Shown: positions 28,804-36,478 of the stretch, in pieces
Layout: every line of letters starts with the position of its first letter
Numbering within the stretch: the first letter of the stretch is position 1
Assembly: GCA_963840785.1 (NCBI GenBank)
Contig: CAWJAF010000016.1
Location: forward strand, 20,656 to 84,655
Source: JALYOK01 sp963840785
GTDB taxonomy: Bacteria; Pseudomonadota; Gammaproteobacteria; Burkholderiales; JALYOK01
Reading direction: 5' to 3'
Length of the DNA stretch: 64,000 nucleotides
The notes under the pieces: generated by a model
What the model saw: only the letters and a program-made list of their open reading frames with translations
What the model was told of the DNA's origin: nothing
Database searches by the model: none
Position numbers and translations under genes: made by a program

Positions 28804-28832
28804 CGGGCACCTTCGGGTGCCCGTTTTGTTTT
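28804..28832 (+). terminator. Rho-independent terminator of the porin gene
   Basis: An 8-bp GC-rich stem (CGGGCACC / GGTGCCCG) closed by the stable tetraloop TTCG is followed by TTTTGTTTT. It is a textbook terminator 41 bases after the porin stop. Confidence 0.92.
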
Positions 28833-28847
28833 GAAAGAAAAATGTAG

Positions 28848-28873
28848 CCTGGATTAGCGCAGCGTAATCCGGG
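28848..28873. repeat. Short palindromic repeat of the GGATTAGCG...CGTAATCC type
   Basis: CCTGGATTAGCG and CGTAATCCGGG pair into a hairpin. This short word is a common intergenic repeat in proteobacteria. Confidence 0.55.
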
Positions 28874-28922
28874 AATTCAACATCGCGGATTTCATTGGAT
28901 GACGATTCCATTTATGGATTTG

Positions 28923-28945
28923 TGATATGCTATACATGTATATCA
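28923..28945. promoter_or_regulatory. Palindromic operator candidate of the RelBE-like pair
   Basis: A 23-base AT-rich near-palindrome with ends TGATAT and ATATCA lies 17 bases before the antitoxin ATG. Ribbon-helix-helix antitoxins normally bind such sites to repress their own operon. Confidence 0.5.
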
Positions 28946-28961
28946 ATTTGAAAGCTCCGTT

Positions 28962-29174
28962 ATGTTAGCCATCCGCCTCCCCGAAGAAATTGAATCTCGA
29001 TTAGATAATCTCGCGCTGAAAACTGGTCGAACTAAGACTTACTATGCGCGCGAAGCGATCTGCGAATATCTCGACGACCTCGAAGACTATTACCTTGCAG
29101 AAGCGCGAACACGTAGCAAGGCGAGAACGATTTCCTTAGACGAGGTGGAGCGCCAGCTTGGTTTGGCGGATTGA
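28962..29174 (+). CDS. Ribbon-helix-helix antitoxin (RelB-like)
   Basis: 70 residues. The start MLAIRLPEEIESRLDNLALK followed by RTKTYYAREAICEYLDDLED is the CopG/RelB-type ribbon-helix-helix, with the usual glycine-lysine turn (TGRTKT). The C-terminal tail (ARTISLDEVERQLGLAD) would wrap the toxin. It overlaps the toxin start by 17 bases. Confidence 0.82.
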   Translation: MLAIRLPEEIESRLDNLALKTGRTKTYYAREAICEYLDDLEDYYLAEARTRSKARTISLDEVERQLGLAD

Positions 29175-29430
29175 GTTCGATCCACGCGCGGTTAAGGAGT
29201 TATCGAAATTCGATCGCCCCATTCAGCAACGAATCATCAAAGTTTTGCGCGAGCGAATCGCAATTTTAGACGATCCGCGCAGTATCGGTGAGGCACTACG
29301 TGGCGAAGAACTCGGCCGATTCTGGAAATATCGTATCGGCGATTATCGGGTGATTTGCGATATTCAAGATGAAGAGATTGTTATTCTTATCATTCGAATT
29401 GGCGATCGAAAAGAAGTTTACGATCGCTAA
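29158..29430 (+). CDS. RelE/ParE-family toxin
   Basis: 90 residues from a TTG start (VWRIEFDPRAVKELSKFD). The core LGRFWKYRIGDYRVICDIQDEEIVILIIRIGDRKEVYDR is typical of RelE ribosome-dependent mRNA endonucleases, including the Arg-rich strand and the terminal Tyr. Coupled to the overlapping antitoxin. Confidence 0.86.
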   Translation: MVWRIEFDPRAVKELSKFDRPIQQRIIKVLRERIAILDDPRSIGEALRGEELGRFWKYRIGDYRVICDIQDEEIVILIIRIGDRKEVYDR

Positions 29431-29468
29431 GCGTTGTGACCTGCGAATAGTAACGGCAATGTCTGTGA

Positions 29469-29864
29469 TTACCAAGCGACTTTAACGTAAGAATAATCCT
29501 GAATTTTCTGGTCGCCTGAAATCAATGTTGCTTCCAGGCCCATTGCGGTGGCGACAATCATGCGATCAGCGGGATCGGCGTGAAAAGTCCCGGGTAAATT
29601 GACGGCCTGGTAGGCAATGGCGTTATCGACGGGCTGAAACCTTAGCCCGGGAACGGCGATCACCGTCTGCAGCCAACTTGAAAAATCGATCTCAAAATTC
29701 AGGCGCCCCCGTGTAACTAGCATGGCAGTTTCCCAGACGCTGATACTGGAAACCCGAACATTGGAATTGCCGAGGTTACGCTCGATTAACTTTCGTGTCT
29801 TTGAGTTTAGCTTTTCCGGCGCCGTTAACCACCAGATCCAAGCGTGCGTATCCAGCACGATCAT
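29469..29864 (-). CDS. vapC: VapC-family PIN-domain toxin
   Basis: 131 residues. It begins MIVLDTHAWIWWL, placing the first PIN acidic residue at Asp5. ISVWETAML supplies the second acid, and HADPADRMIVATAM the last two. These four are the magnesium-binding RNase site. Its ATG overlaps the antitoxin stop by four bases (ATGA), the usual antitoxin-first order. Confidence 0.87.
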   Translation of the reverse strand: MIVLDTHAWIWWLTAPEKLNSKTRKLIERNLGNSNVRVSSISVWETAMLVTRGRLNFEIDFSSWLQTVIAVPGLRFQPVDNAIAYQAVNLPGTFHADPADRMIVATAMGLEATLISGDQKIQDYSYVKVAW

Positions 29865-30100
29865 TTTGCCGATTCCCAGATTTCTCCGATGGGCTCGAAC
29901 GGTTGTTCGTAACGCTTCAGCGTGCCGCGCAACTTCGTAAGCGGGTCAATGCCCGTCTTCTCCGCTTCTCGATACGGAATGATTTTGAGCACGGGTTTGC
30001 CGTGATCGCTGATAATCAGTTCCTCCTGGGTTTCTTGCACGCGACGAAAATATTCCAATGCGGCGGGCTTAAACTTCGATTTTGAAACAATAGACGGCAT
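29861..30100 (-). CDS. Phd/YefM-family antitoxin
   Basis: 79 residues. The stretch AALEYFRRVQETQEELIISDHGKPVLKIIPY is the Phd/YefM fold. The C-terminal segment (FEPIGEIWESAK) should bind the PIN toxin encoded immediately downstream. Confidence 0.85.
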   Translation of the reverse strand: MPSIVSKSKFKPAALEYFRRVQETQEELIISDHGKPVLKIIPYREAEKTGIDPLTKLRGTLKRYEQPFEPIGEIWESAK

Positions 30101-30115
30101 GATGAACTCTTTAAT

Positions 30116-30232
30116 CTAAATAGTGACTGTAGTCATATTACCATAGTCAATATTACTGAATAACGCGAGTTTTAAGTGGCTGTCAGCATCAAGTAACGCC
30201 ATTCGCACATTCACGCTCAACAGCGGACGCAT
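30116..30232 (-). pseudogene. Remnant of a second vapC gene after the orphan VapB-like antitoxin
   Basis: An ATG at 30232 shares a base with the antitoxin stop (TGATG). It reads MRPLLSVNVRMALLDAD, close to the usual VapC start with its DVNVLIALLDADH pattern, although the first catalytic Asp is now Ser. Similarity ends after about 17 codons, and a stop follows at 30116 inside the phd promoter. The rest of the toxin is gone. Confidence 0.6.
30124..30135. promoter_or_regulatory. Perfect 12-base palindrome upstream of phd-vapC
   Basis: TGACTGTAGTCA is an exact palindrome 24 bases before the antitoxin start, in an AT-rich promoter-like stretch. It is a probable operator for Phd-type autorepression. 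Confidence 0.5.
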
Positions 30233-30474
30233 CAATAATCGTCGTCTTCGCGCAACCTATCGATCAATTCATTTGTCACGATAACGCCACGTCGCGGGAA
30301 TGGGCGAAAACCATAGATCGCTTTGGGTGCTCGAGTAGTAGGGGCTGTGGGAGTCGCGGTGAGCGCCGCTCGCGCAAGGTCGGAGACGACTTCGCCGATC
30401 GTCTTTTTCTCGCGCCGCGCTCGCTCGCGCGCCGCTTGTAATACGTCATTGGAAATATCTAACGTGGTTCTCAT
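30232..30474 (-). CDS. Orphan VapB-like ribbon-helix-helix antitoxin
   Basis: 80 residues. MRTTLDISNDVLQAARERAR and KKTIGEVVSDLARAAL form a ribbon-helix-helix with linker; GFRPFPRRGVIVTNELIDRL is the toxin-binding tail typical of VapB. Its toxin is reduced to the 17-codon remnant just downstream, so it may now be a solitary antitoxin or regulator. Confidence 0.78.
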   Translation of the reverse strand: MRTTLDISNDVLQAARERARREKKTIGEVVSDLARAALTATPTAPTTRAPKAIYGFRPFPRRGVIVTNELIDRLREDDDY

Positions 30475-30557
30475 ACATCAGATGCTATCGCATCAAACAT
30501 TTCACATCAATGCGCAGAGCATTTCCAATCATCCCATCCGCGCAGGAATAACAAAAC

Positions 30558-30896
30558 CTATTTGAGCGCAAGATGAAGTTTGATGGCGCGCTCGACTGTC
30601 TTCATCAATTCGCTGCCTAAATGCCCCGCTCGCTCGCTCGACAATCGCGTCCTTGAAATCGTGCGAATCTGTTGCGCTAACACTTTCGATTCTTTTGGCA
30701 AGCCACTCATCTTGGCGGTTAGTTTCACTTCGAACGGAAAAACGCGCTCGGTATTTGACGTGATCGGTAGCACCGTGATCGTTGAGGATGCGCGATTGTT
30801 CGCGTCGTTACTCACGATCAATACCGGGCGGCGTTTGTTGATTTCACTGCCAACGGTCGGATTCAAATCAGCGAAATATATTTCACCACGCTTCAT
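30558..30896 (-). CDS. mazF: MazF/PemK-family endoribonuclease toxin
   Basis: 112 residues, starting MKRGEIYFADLNPTVGSEINKRRPVLIVSND, the MazF signature with the catalytic Arg in the RRPVLIV loop. ITVLPITSN holds the conserved Thr. It cleaves mRNA at short motifs. The start overlaps the antitoxin end by 14 bases. Confidence 0.88.
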   Translation of the reverse strand: MKRGEIYFADLNPTVGSEINKRRPVLIVSNDANNRASSTITVLPITSNTERVFPFEVKLTAKMSGLPKESKVLAQQIRTISRTRLSSERAGHLGSELMKTVERAIKLHLALK

Positions 30897-31107
30897 CGGT
30901 CAATCCATCGCTTGAAGTGCGATCCCAATCTGAATCGATTTCCGCATTTGCCTCGCGGTAGGCGCTATCAAGCTCGCGTTCTCGCAATAGTGCAAGGGCT
31001 TCTTGCACGACTTCCGAGCGAGTTTTTATTGCGTGGGCCTTGCGATAGCGCTCGACAAATTCGAGCGCCGCGCCCGGAATGGAGATGGATAGTTTTTCGA
31101 CTGACAT
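30883..31107 (-). CDS. mazE: Antitoxin partner of MazF (ribbon-helix-helix type)
   Basis: 74 residues. EKLSISIPGAALEFVERYRK and KTRSEVVQEALALLRERELD form a ribbon-helix-helix of the kind paired with some MazF toxins, rather than the AbrB fold of classical MazE. An acidic tail (NAEIDSDWDRTSSDG) follows. The pairing is assigned by overlap with mazF. Confidence 0.8.
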   Translation of the reverse strand: MSVEKLSISIPGAALEFVERYRKAHAIKTRSEVVQEALALLRERELDSAYREANAEIDSDWDRTSSDGLTDEAW

Positions 31108-31131
31108 GGTGAGAACGTGGCGTACTTATAT

Positions 31132-31147
31132 TGCTACCATAGTAGCA
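31132..31147. promoter_or_regulatory. Palindromic operator candidate upstream of mazEF
   Basis: TGCTACCATAGTAGCA has matching ends (TGCTA/TAGCA) 25 bases before the antitoxin start. Expected use is autorepression. Confidence 0.5.
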
Positions 31148-31182
31148 TAATTGGTAATACCGAAAAACCGCAAGCCAAGAAA

Positions 31183-31203
31183 AAGGCCGCACAAGGCGGC
31201 CTT
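31183..31203. terminator. Hairpin AAGGCCGC / GCGGCCTT
   Basis: An 8-bp GC-rich stem with flanking A and T residues on both sides is usable as a terminator in either direction. The remaining 31204-31443 shows no gene. Confidence 0.6.
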
Positions 31204-31443
31204 ATCAGGGGGGAGGAGACTTTAGCAGGCGCGCGCATGCGCACGCGGATTCAAATGTCGCCGTCAATCAATCGACGATCGTCGTGCGCGATGGGCACCT
31301 TACGAACGCCGCGCCACGAGTCGCGTTCTGCTTGCTCCCTAATAATGCATGCCTGAAGAGTCTCATCGCCTTAGGCCAGCCCCTGAACACTTGTTCTTCA
31401 GCCGATTCGCTTCATGCGCGTAGGTTGGCGTCTCATTGGAAAT

Positions 31444-31812
31444 TTATGTTTCATCACGAACCGCGGAAGCGGCCCTAACGATAGCTGATTTCAACCAGGC
31501 TTCCACCGCTATTGGGTAGTTGCAATGCGTCCGCAAAGGTCGCGAGGAATAGTTCGCGCAAATGCGCATGGTGAAGTTATCGAACGTGATCCAAACAATT
31601 TGCGGCGGGGACCCCAACCGATGCACCAACTCGACGAAATCGCTGTCCTTACTTACGACCACCGCGCCTTAGGCGCGCGCGTAATCAAATAGAATAATAT
31701 CGGCTATGGCGGAAAGTCCAAGATCGCGTGCTGCGACGGCCTATATTGCAAACTCGCGACTCAGCCATTTGGCTAACTGCCGGGGTAATTCGGCGTCGAG
31801 AATAAACCTCAC
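31444..31812 (-). pseudogene. DUF5615 (PIN-like) toxin gene with two in-frame stops
   Basis: Read from a GTG at 31812 the single frame gives VRFILDAELPRQLAKWLSRE, FAI-stop-AVAARDLGLS, then IADIILFDYARA-stop-GAVVV and SKDSDFVELVHRLGSPPQIV. All 123 codons stay in one frame and the family order is complete, including the Asp of FILDA and the SKDSDF acids. The damage is therefore two nonsense changes, not indels. The start overlaps the end of a DUF433 remnant, the usual antitoxin partner. Confidence 0.7.
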
Positions 31813-31952
31813 GCGATCAAGCCAGCGTGAATTGCACATTGTGAGGCAAATACAAGCGTCGCCTGAATATCCTCTAACTCAAGATCTGGAAAGTCGGTCA
31901 GGATTTCACTAAAAAATGATTCTGCGCTGCCTACGCGGCTGAGCGCCCAACG
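31809..31952 (-). pseudogene. DUF433-family antitoxin remnant
   Basis: The frame ending at 31809 reads EILTDFPDLELEDIQATLVFA, the C-terminal signature of DUF433 proteins that pair with DUF5615 toxins. Upstream similarity is lost after about 35 codons and a stop blocks the frame at 31953. The TGA overlaps the toxin GTG, preserving the original two-gene layout. Confidence 0.6.
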
Positions 31953-31997
31953 TTACATGCTCGGAACGCCGCGGCTCACTTGCCGGCCGCATAAAAC

Positions 31998-32019
31998 AAA
32001 GGCCGCACACGGCGGCCTT
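31998..32019. terminator. Hairpin AAGGCCGC / GGCGGCCTT after the OprP-like gene
   Basis: Nearly the same stem as at 31183, located 22 bases beyond the stop of the minus-strand porin. It is followed on the minus strand by TTTGTTTTA. Confidence 0.65.
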
Positions 32020-32040
32020 CTTAGGCAGAGTTCGTAGATT

Positions 32041-33636
32041 TTAGAAATCAAACTGCGCGCGGAACGTTATCGCTTTTTCGTCTTCGGCTTTGATGGAGTT
32101 GATTGTGATCGGCGTGCCGAAATCCGTTTGGATGTAATTCAACAAGAAGCGCGTATTGGGGGTTGGCAACCACTTTAGGCCGACGGTATATGCTTTTGCC
32201 TCGTTAGTCAGATTTGCATTCAGGACGCCGGTACCCGCCGGATTAGTTGCTACGAGTTGGAAATCTGATGCGTCGAAATTGCTGTAGCGAAGGCCCAATT
32301 CCCAGGCGCCCCAGCCGCTGCCGTTAGGCGAGAAATTGTTGTTTGGGCGCAGGCGGCCGAACGCACCGTTGCGATAACTTGCCGCATATGGCTCGCCGGT
32401 AATTGCCCAGTTAACAGAGGCATACCAGGCGTCAATGCTGCGATCGTAGTCAACGCCTGAGGCACCGGAGGTGGTTCCACTGTAGTTAGCCTTGGTGTAT
32501 TCCGCCTGGAATTTAACCGGGCCAATGGCAACGGCGGTTTCTAAGCCTTGACGGGTGCGATCGAGATCAGCTTTGTTGCTGGTAAATGCCGCAGTCGTGA
32601 AGTATTGCAGACCACGCCCTTCGGTTCTCGCGCTTGGCGTGGCGGCGGCAGGAATCTTGCCGTCAGAAAAGCCCACAGCCAAGTGATAAACGGCGTTCTT
32701 TTGACCGACCATTTCGGCAATGTTGACCCCGACGCGGCCAATTAAGTCCGTACCGTCCGCGATTGCGTTGTTTTCGTTTTCATTCTTTCCTTGGCCATTC
32801 GAGAAGGCAAGGCCGTAGAAAAGCCCAGTGATCGGCGTACCGTGAACCATCACGCCGCGCTCTTTGCCTGGTGCGAGGGAATTCATAACCGAACGTTCCT
32901 GAAAGTCAACGAAACGAGAGCTGGTCTGCTCTTCTAAACTAAAGGGCATTTTGAATTGCCCGAAGCGGAACTGCGCGCCTTGCCACCACGCGGCGTTAAA
33001 CCAAGCGACATCTAAGTGCGATTTTTGGCGTGAGTTATAGGCCGAAGTTGAAGTCGAAGAAATGTTGCTTCCTGGATTGGCCCCGTTGCAAGGAGTCGCG
33101 GTACATGTCGTAGTGGTTGTTGTTGTGACAGCATCCGAACCTACTAATCCCGCGAAATCTGCACTCAAATCGAATGAGTAATAATCCCAAAATTTGCCGG
33201 CGACGGTTAGGTACGCACGGCGAATATCGAAGGAATTAGCTATGAGCGCGTCGTCGCCACCGTAGCTGCGATAATCCAACTGCATGCGGCCATTCAAGCC
33301 AATCGAGTTTTTCTTGTCGGCTGATTCCCAACGAATGCCGTCGTTGAAGTTGCCGACCATTTCGGTCTTGGCGCGATCTTCTGTTTTTGTTCGCGCTTCG
33401 TCGGTCTCTTTCTTGCGCTGGCGTACGACGGCGCGTTCGCCTTCGCGAACTTCGATCACTTCCTTGTATTCTTCCTCGTTGATGATGCCCTTTTCCTTCA
33501 GCTTTTCGATCAAGTTATCCAGCGCGTCGGCGTGCGCAATCGGCGTGAACGCCACGCCCAGCGCTGCGGAAATAGAAATGGCGAGCAGCGATTGCCTTAC
33601 GGTAGAGGTTGCAAAATTAAGCTTTTTTTCGGCCAC
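32041..33636 (-). CDS. Phosphate-selective porin (OprO/OprP family)
   Basis: 531 residues, intact. A signal peptide (LLAISISAALGVAFTPIAHA) precedes a short coiled-coil (LDNLIEKLKEKGIINEEEYKE to RQRKKETDEARTKTEDRAK), then a 16-strand barrel (GLNGRMQLDYRSYGGDDA, FDIRRAYLTVAGKFWDYYSF, ending KAITFRAQFDF). This N-terminal coiled-coil plus barrel is the OprP/OprO layout. It takes up phosphate or polyphosphate in characterised members; actual selectivity cannot be read from sequence. The C-terminal Phe is the membrane-insertion signal. Divergent from coq7. Confidence 0.85.
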   Translation of the reverse strand: MAEKKLNFATSTVRQSLLAISISAALGVAFTPIAHADALDNLIEKLKEKGIINEEEYKEVIEVREGERAVVRQRKKETDEARTKTEDRAKTEMVGNFNDGIRWESADKKNSIGLNGRMQLDYRSYGGDDALIANSFDIRRAYLTVAGKFWDYYSFDLSADFAGLVGSDAVTTTTTTTCTATPCNGANPGSNISSTSTSAYNSRQKSHLDVAWFNAAWWQGAQFRFGQFKMPFSLEEQTSSRFVDFQERSVMNSLAPGKERGVMVHGTPITGLFYGLAFSNGQGKNENENNAIADGTDLIGRVGVNIAEMVGQKNAVYHLAVGFSDGKIPAAATPSARTEGRGLQYFTTAAFTSNKADLDRTRQGLETAVAIGPVKFQAEYTKANYSGTTSGASGVDYDRSIDAWYASVNWAITGEPYAASYRNGAFGRLRPNNNFSPNGSGWGAWELGLRYSNFDASDFQLVATNPAGTGVLNANLTNEAKAYTVGLKWLPTPNTRFLLNYIQTDFGTPITINSIKAEDEKAITFRAQFDF

Positions 33637-33769
33637 GAGTCAGCTCCTTGTTTCTTGAGTTAATCAGAATGACGGCCAGTTTATTAAGGAAATATGACAA
33701 GTTTGTGACAACGATGCGACGCTGGTACGCGCGGTATAATCAATCACAAATCAGACCGATGGATCGAAC

Positions 33770-34405
33770 ATGAATCTCGCCGATCAACTCATATTGCAAT
33801 TCGACCGTGCATTGCGGACAGTATTTGCGCCAGCGCAAGCGCGGCGCGAATCGCCCGGCGCAGGTGCCAATGATTCGGAAATGAAAGCGGAAGAAAAGAC
33901 CGCATCGGTACGCTTGATGCGTATCAACCACACCGGCGAAGTCTGCGCGCAGGCACTCTATCAAGGTCAATCACTCACCGCGCGCAACCCGGAGATCCGC
34001 GCCACGCTTAGCTGTGCGGCCAATGAAGAACAAGACCACTTGGCCTGGTGCGAAGAACGATTAAACGAACTCGGCGGCCGCAAGAGCCTTTTGAATCCGT
34101 TGATGTACGGCGGCTCGTTTGCGCTTGGCACGCTATCGGGCTTGCTTGGCGATCGCTGGAATATGGCCTTCCTTGCCGAAACCGAGCGCCAGGTCGAAGG
34201 CCATCTGAGCGGGCACCTTGATCAGTTACCCGCCAGCGATGCGAAAAGCCACGCCGTGTTGGAACAAATGCGCCAGGACGAAGCCGCGCATGCCGTGACC
34301 GCCGATTCGCACGGCGCGGCGGAGATGCCCGAGCCAATTAAGGTCGCAATGCGCGTCGGGATCGCAGGTCATGAAGTCGACAACCTATTGGATATAAATT
34401 GGTAG
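33770..34405 (+). CDS. coq7: Demethoxyubiquinone hydroxylase (Coq7)
   Basis: 211 residues. Di-iron monooxygenase acting late in ubiquinone synthesis. Iron-ligand motifs are RINHTGEVCAQALY, AANEEQDHLAWCEERL, ETERQVEGHLSGHL and RQDEAAHAVTA. Length and the N-terminal region (LADQLILQFDRALRTVF) match the bacterial Coq7 form that replaces UbiF. Immediately after the stop lies a 64-base inverted repeat. Confidence 0.95.
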   Translation: MNLADQLILQFDRALRTVFAPAQARRESPGAGANDSEMKAEEKTASVRLMRINHTGEVCAQALYQGQSLTARNPEIRATLSCAANEEQDHLAWCEERLNELGGRKSLLNPLMYGGSFALGTLSGLLGDRWNMAFLAETERQVEGHLSGHLDQLPASDAKSHAVLEQMRQDEAAHAVTADSHGAAEMPEPIKVAMRVGIAGHEVDNLLDINW

Positions 34406-34469
34406 GGTGGATCAAGCGAAGCGGATCCACCATGTACGCCGATGGTGGATCCGCTTCGCTTGATCCACC
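34406..34469. repeat. Perfect 28-base inverted repeat (GGTGGATCAAGCG family)
   Basis: The arms 34406-34433 and 34442-34469 are exact reverse complements around an 8-base loop. The left arm begins one base after the coq7 stop. The right arm begins with the ATG annotated as the start of the next gene. A diverged partial copy (CCGCTTGATCCACCC) occurs near 38.16 kb. Confidence 0.8.
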
Positions 34470-35509
34470 CGTACGGCCCGATCATTGTTTTGGTGTTCGC
34501 GTTACTTTTACTCACCGGCTGCTCCACCCTCTCCTTCTACTGGCAAGCATTTAACGGTCAAGCGGAAATCCTCAACAAATCGCGCCCGATCGAGAGTGTG
34601 ATTCAAGATCGCGACACCAAGCCCGAACTCAAGCAACGCCTCACGTCACTGCTCGCGATGCGCGAATATGCCAGCAAAGAATTAAAATTGCCGGACAACA
34701 AAAGCTATCGAAACTACGCCGATCTCAAGCGCCCTTTCGTGATTTGGAACGTTTTTGCGACGACGGAATTTTCCACCGAATTAACGCAATGGTGTTTTCC
34801 GATTGCGGGCTGCGTAAATTATCGCGGATATTTTTCCAAAGAACGTGCCGACGAATTCGTGAAAAGTTTGCCGGCGCAGACCAGCGATGCGTTCGTCGGC
34901 GGCGTGCCGGCCTATTCCACGCTCGGTTATTTCAACGATCCGATTTTGAATACGTTCATTCATTATCCCGAAGTGGAACTCGCGCGGCTTCTGTTTCATG
35001 AGTTGGCCCATCAAGTGGTGTATGTGAAAGACGATTCGATGTTTAACGAATCTTTTGCAACCGCAGTGGAACAGGCCGGTATTGAGCGCTGGCTGGAGAG
35101 CCAGAAAGAGCGCGGACTTTCAGCTACCTGGCAGGCGGCACAAACGCGCCGCGTGGATTTTCAAGCGTTGGTTTTGAAGTATCAGGAACGCCTGAAAAGC
35201 CTTTATGCGACCGATCTTTCCGACCAAGCGAAACGTTTGGCGAAGCAACAAACTTTTCGCGATCTACGCGCGGAATATCAGGCGCTAAAAATTTCGTGGG
35301 GCGGATTTGCCGGTTACGACCGTTGGTTCGGTCAGGAGTTGAACAACGCTCATCTAGCATCCATCGCGATTTACAACGAACTCGTCCCCGCATTTCGAAA
35401 ATTACTGGCACAAGAGCAGGGTGATTTTGCGCGGTTTTATGAAGCCACAAAGCGCGTCGCGAATATGAGCAAGGATGAACGAAGTGCGTATTTGAAATCG
35501 TTGAATTAG
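34442..35509 (+). CDS. Predicted lipoprotein aminopeptidase (COG4324 type, HELAH zinc site)
   Basis: 355 residues. The N-terminus (GPIIVLVFALLLLTGCSTL) is a lipoprotein signal with lipobox LTGC. The body matches the predicted-aminopeptidase family: FPIAGCVNYRGYFSKERAD, GGVPAYSTLGYFNDPIL, and the metal site LLFHELAHQVVYVKDDSMFNESFA, giving HExxH plus a downstream Glu. The annotated ATG sits inside a mobile-type palindrome, so either the repeat donated the start codon or a GTG/TTG further in is used. Confidence 0.8.
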   Translation: MVDPLRLIHPYGPIIVLVFALLLLTGCSTLSFYWQAFNGQAEILNKSRPIESVIQDRDTKPELKQRLTSLLAMREYASKELKLPDNKSYRNYADLKRPFVIWNVFATTEFSTELTQWCFPIAGCVNYRGYFSKERADEFVKSLPAQTSDAFVGGVPAYSTLGYFNDPILNTFIHYPEVELARLLFHELAHQVVYVKDDSMFNESFATAVEQAGIERWLESQKERGLSATWQAAQTRRVDFQALVLKYQERLKSLYATDLSDQAKRLAKQQTFRDLRAEYQALKISWGGFAGYDRWFGQELNNAHLASIAIYNELVPAFRKLLAQEQGDFARFYEATKRVANMSKDERSAYLKSLN

Positions 35510-35602
35510 GCCGCGCTGTTATAATTCAACGACGATATTTTTATTCTCCTTCCCCTTGAAGGGGAGGGGACTGACGGACAGGTAGCCATTTCACAGTTCA
35601 CG

Positions 35603-36462
35603 ATGACCAACCCCACGCCCGAATATTTCGAAGCCCAGTACAACAATCGCGCATTGGTTCCCGAGCATCCACAAATCTTTGCGCAGTGGATCAGCGAATC
35701 GGCCAAGGTCCGCGCCAATAGTCGTTGTGAGCTCGATCTGGAATATGGCGCAAGCTATCTGGAGAAGCTCGATTTATTTTTTTCGGAGGGGCCTTCGAAA
35801 GCGCTGCTAGTTTTTATTCACGGTGGCTATTGGCGTTCGCTCGATAAAAATGATTTTTCATTTTTAGCACCTGCCTTCACAAAGCACGGCGTCACCGTGG
35901 CGATGGTTAATTACGGTCTGGCGCCGCAGCTGCGCATCGACGACATCGTGCGCCAGTCGCGCCTCGCCGTTACATGGCTGGCGCAAAATGCGCGACGTTA
36001 CGGCACGGACGCGAGCAAGCTCTTCATCTCAGGGCATTCTGCCGGCGCGCATCTTGCCGCGATGATGGCCGTGACGCATTGGCCCTCGGTGTCAACGCTG
36101 TTGCCGGAGGATCTGATCAAGGGTGCGATTTGTATCAGCGGCCTATACGATTTGGATCCGATTCGCTTCACGGCAGTGAACCAGGATGTGCGTCTTGACG
36201 ACGCTGGCGGCAAAACGTTTGAGCCCGGCGTTGATGCAGCCGCCGTATCAAGTTGCCGATGCTGATGGGCGTCGGTGGTGATGAGAGCGACGAGTTCAAG
36301 CGCCACAATCGTTTATTGATCGAGCGCTGGTCTGCGACCTGCGCAATGCAGGACATTCCGCTGCCGGGCACGAACCATTTCACTGTCATTGAAGACGTTA
36401 TCCGAGGACGGAAGTCCGCTGCATCGCGCGGCGTTGGCGATGATGGGCGTTATAAAGGCGTA
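35603..36462 (+). CDS. Alpha/beta hydrolase (arylformamidase/esterase-like), frameshifted
   Basis: Joined frames give about 285 residues. The first (35603 to about 36225) contains the oxyanion motif FIHGGYWRSLDKNDFSF and nucleophile elbow ISGHSAGAHLAAMM, then CISGLYDLDPIRF. The second (about 36225-36400) supplies the acid and His region (MGVGGDESDEFKRHN, PLPGTNHFTVIEDVI). The third ends EDGSPLHRAALAMMGVIKA at the TAG 36460. The triad is Ser-Asp/Glu-His. Members include kynurenine formamidases and broad esterases; the substrate is open. Breaks look like sequence errors. Confidence 0.78.
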
Positions 36463-36478
36463 GACATTCAAATTCGTA

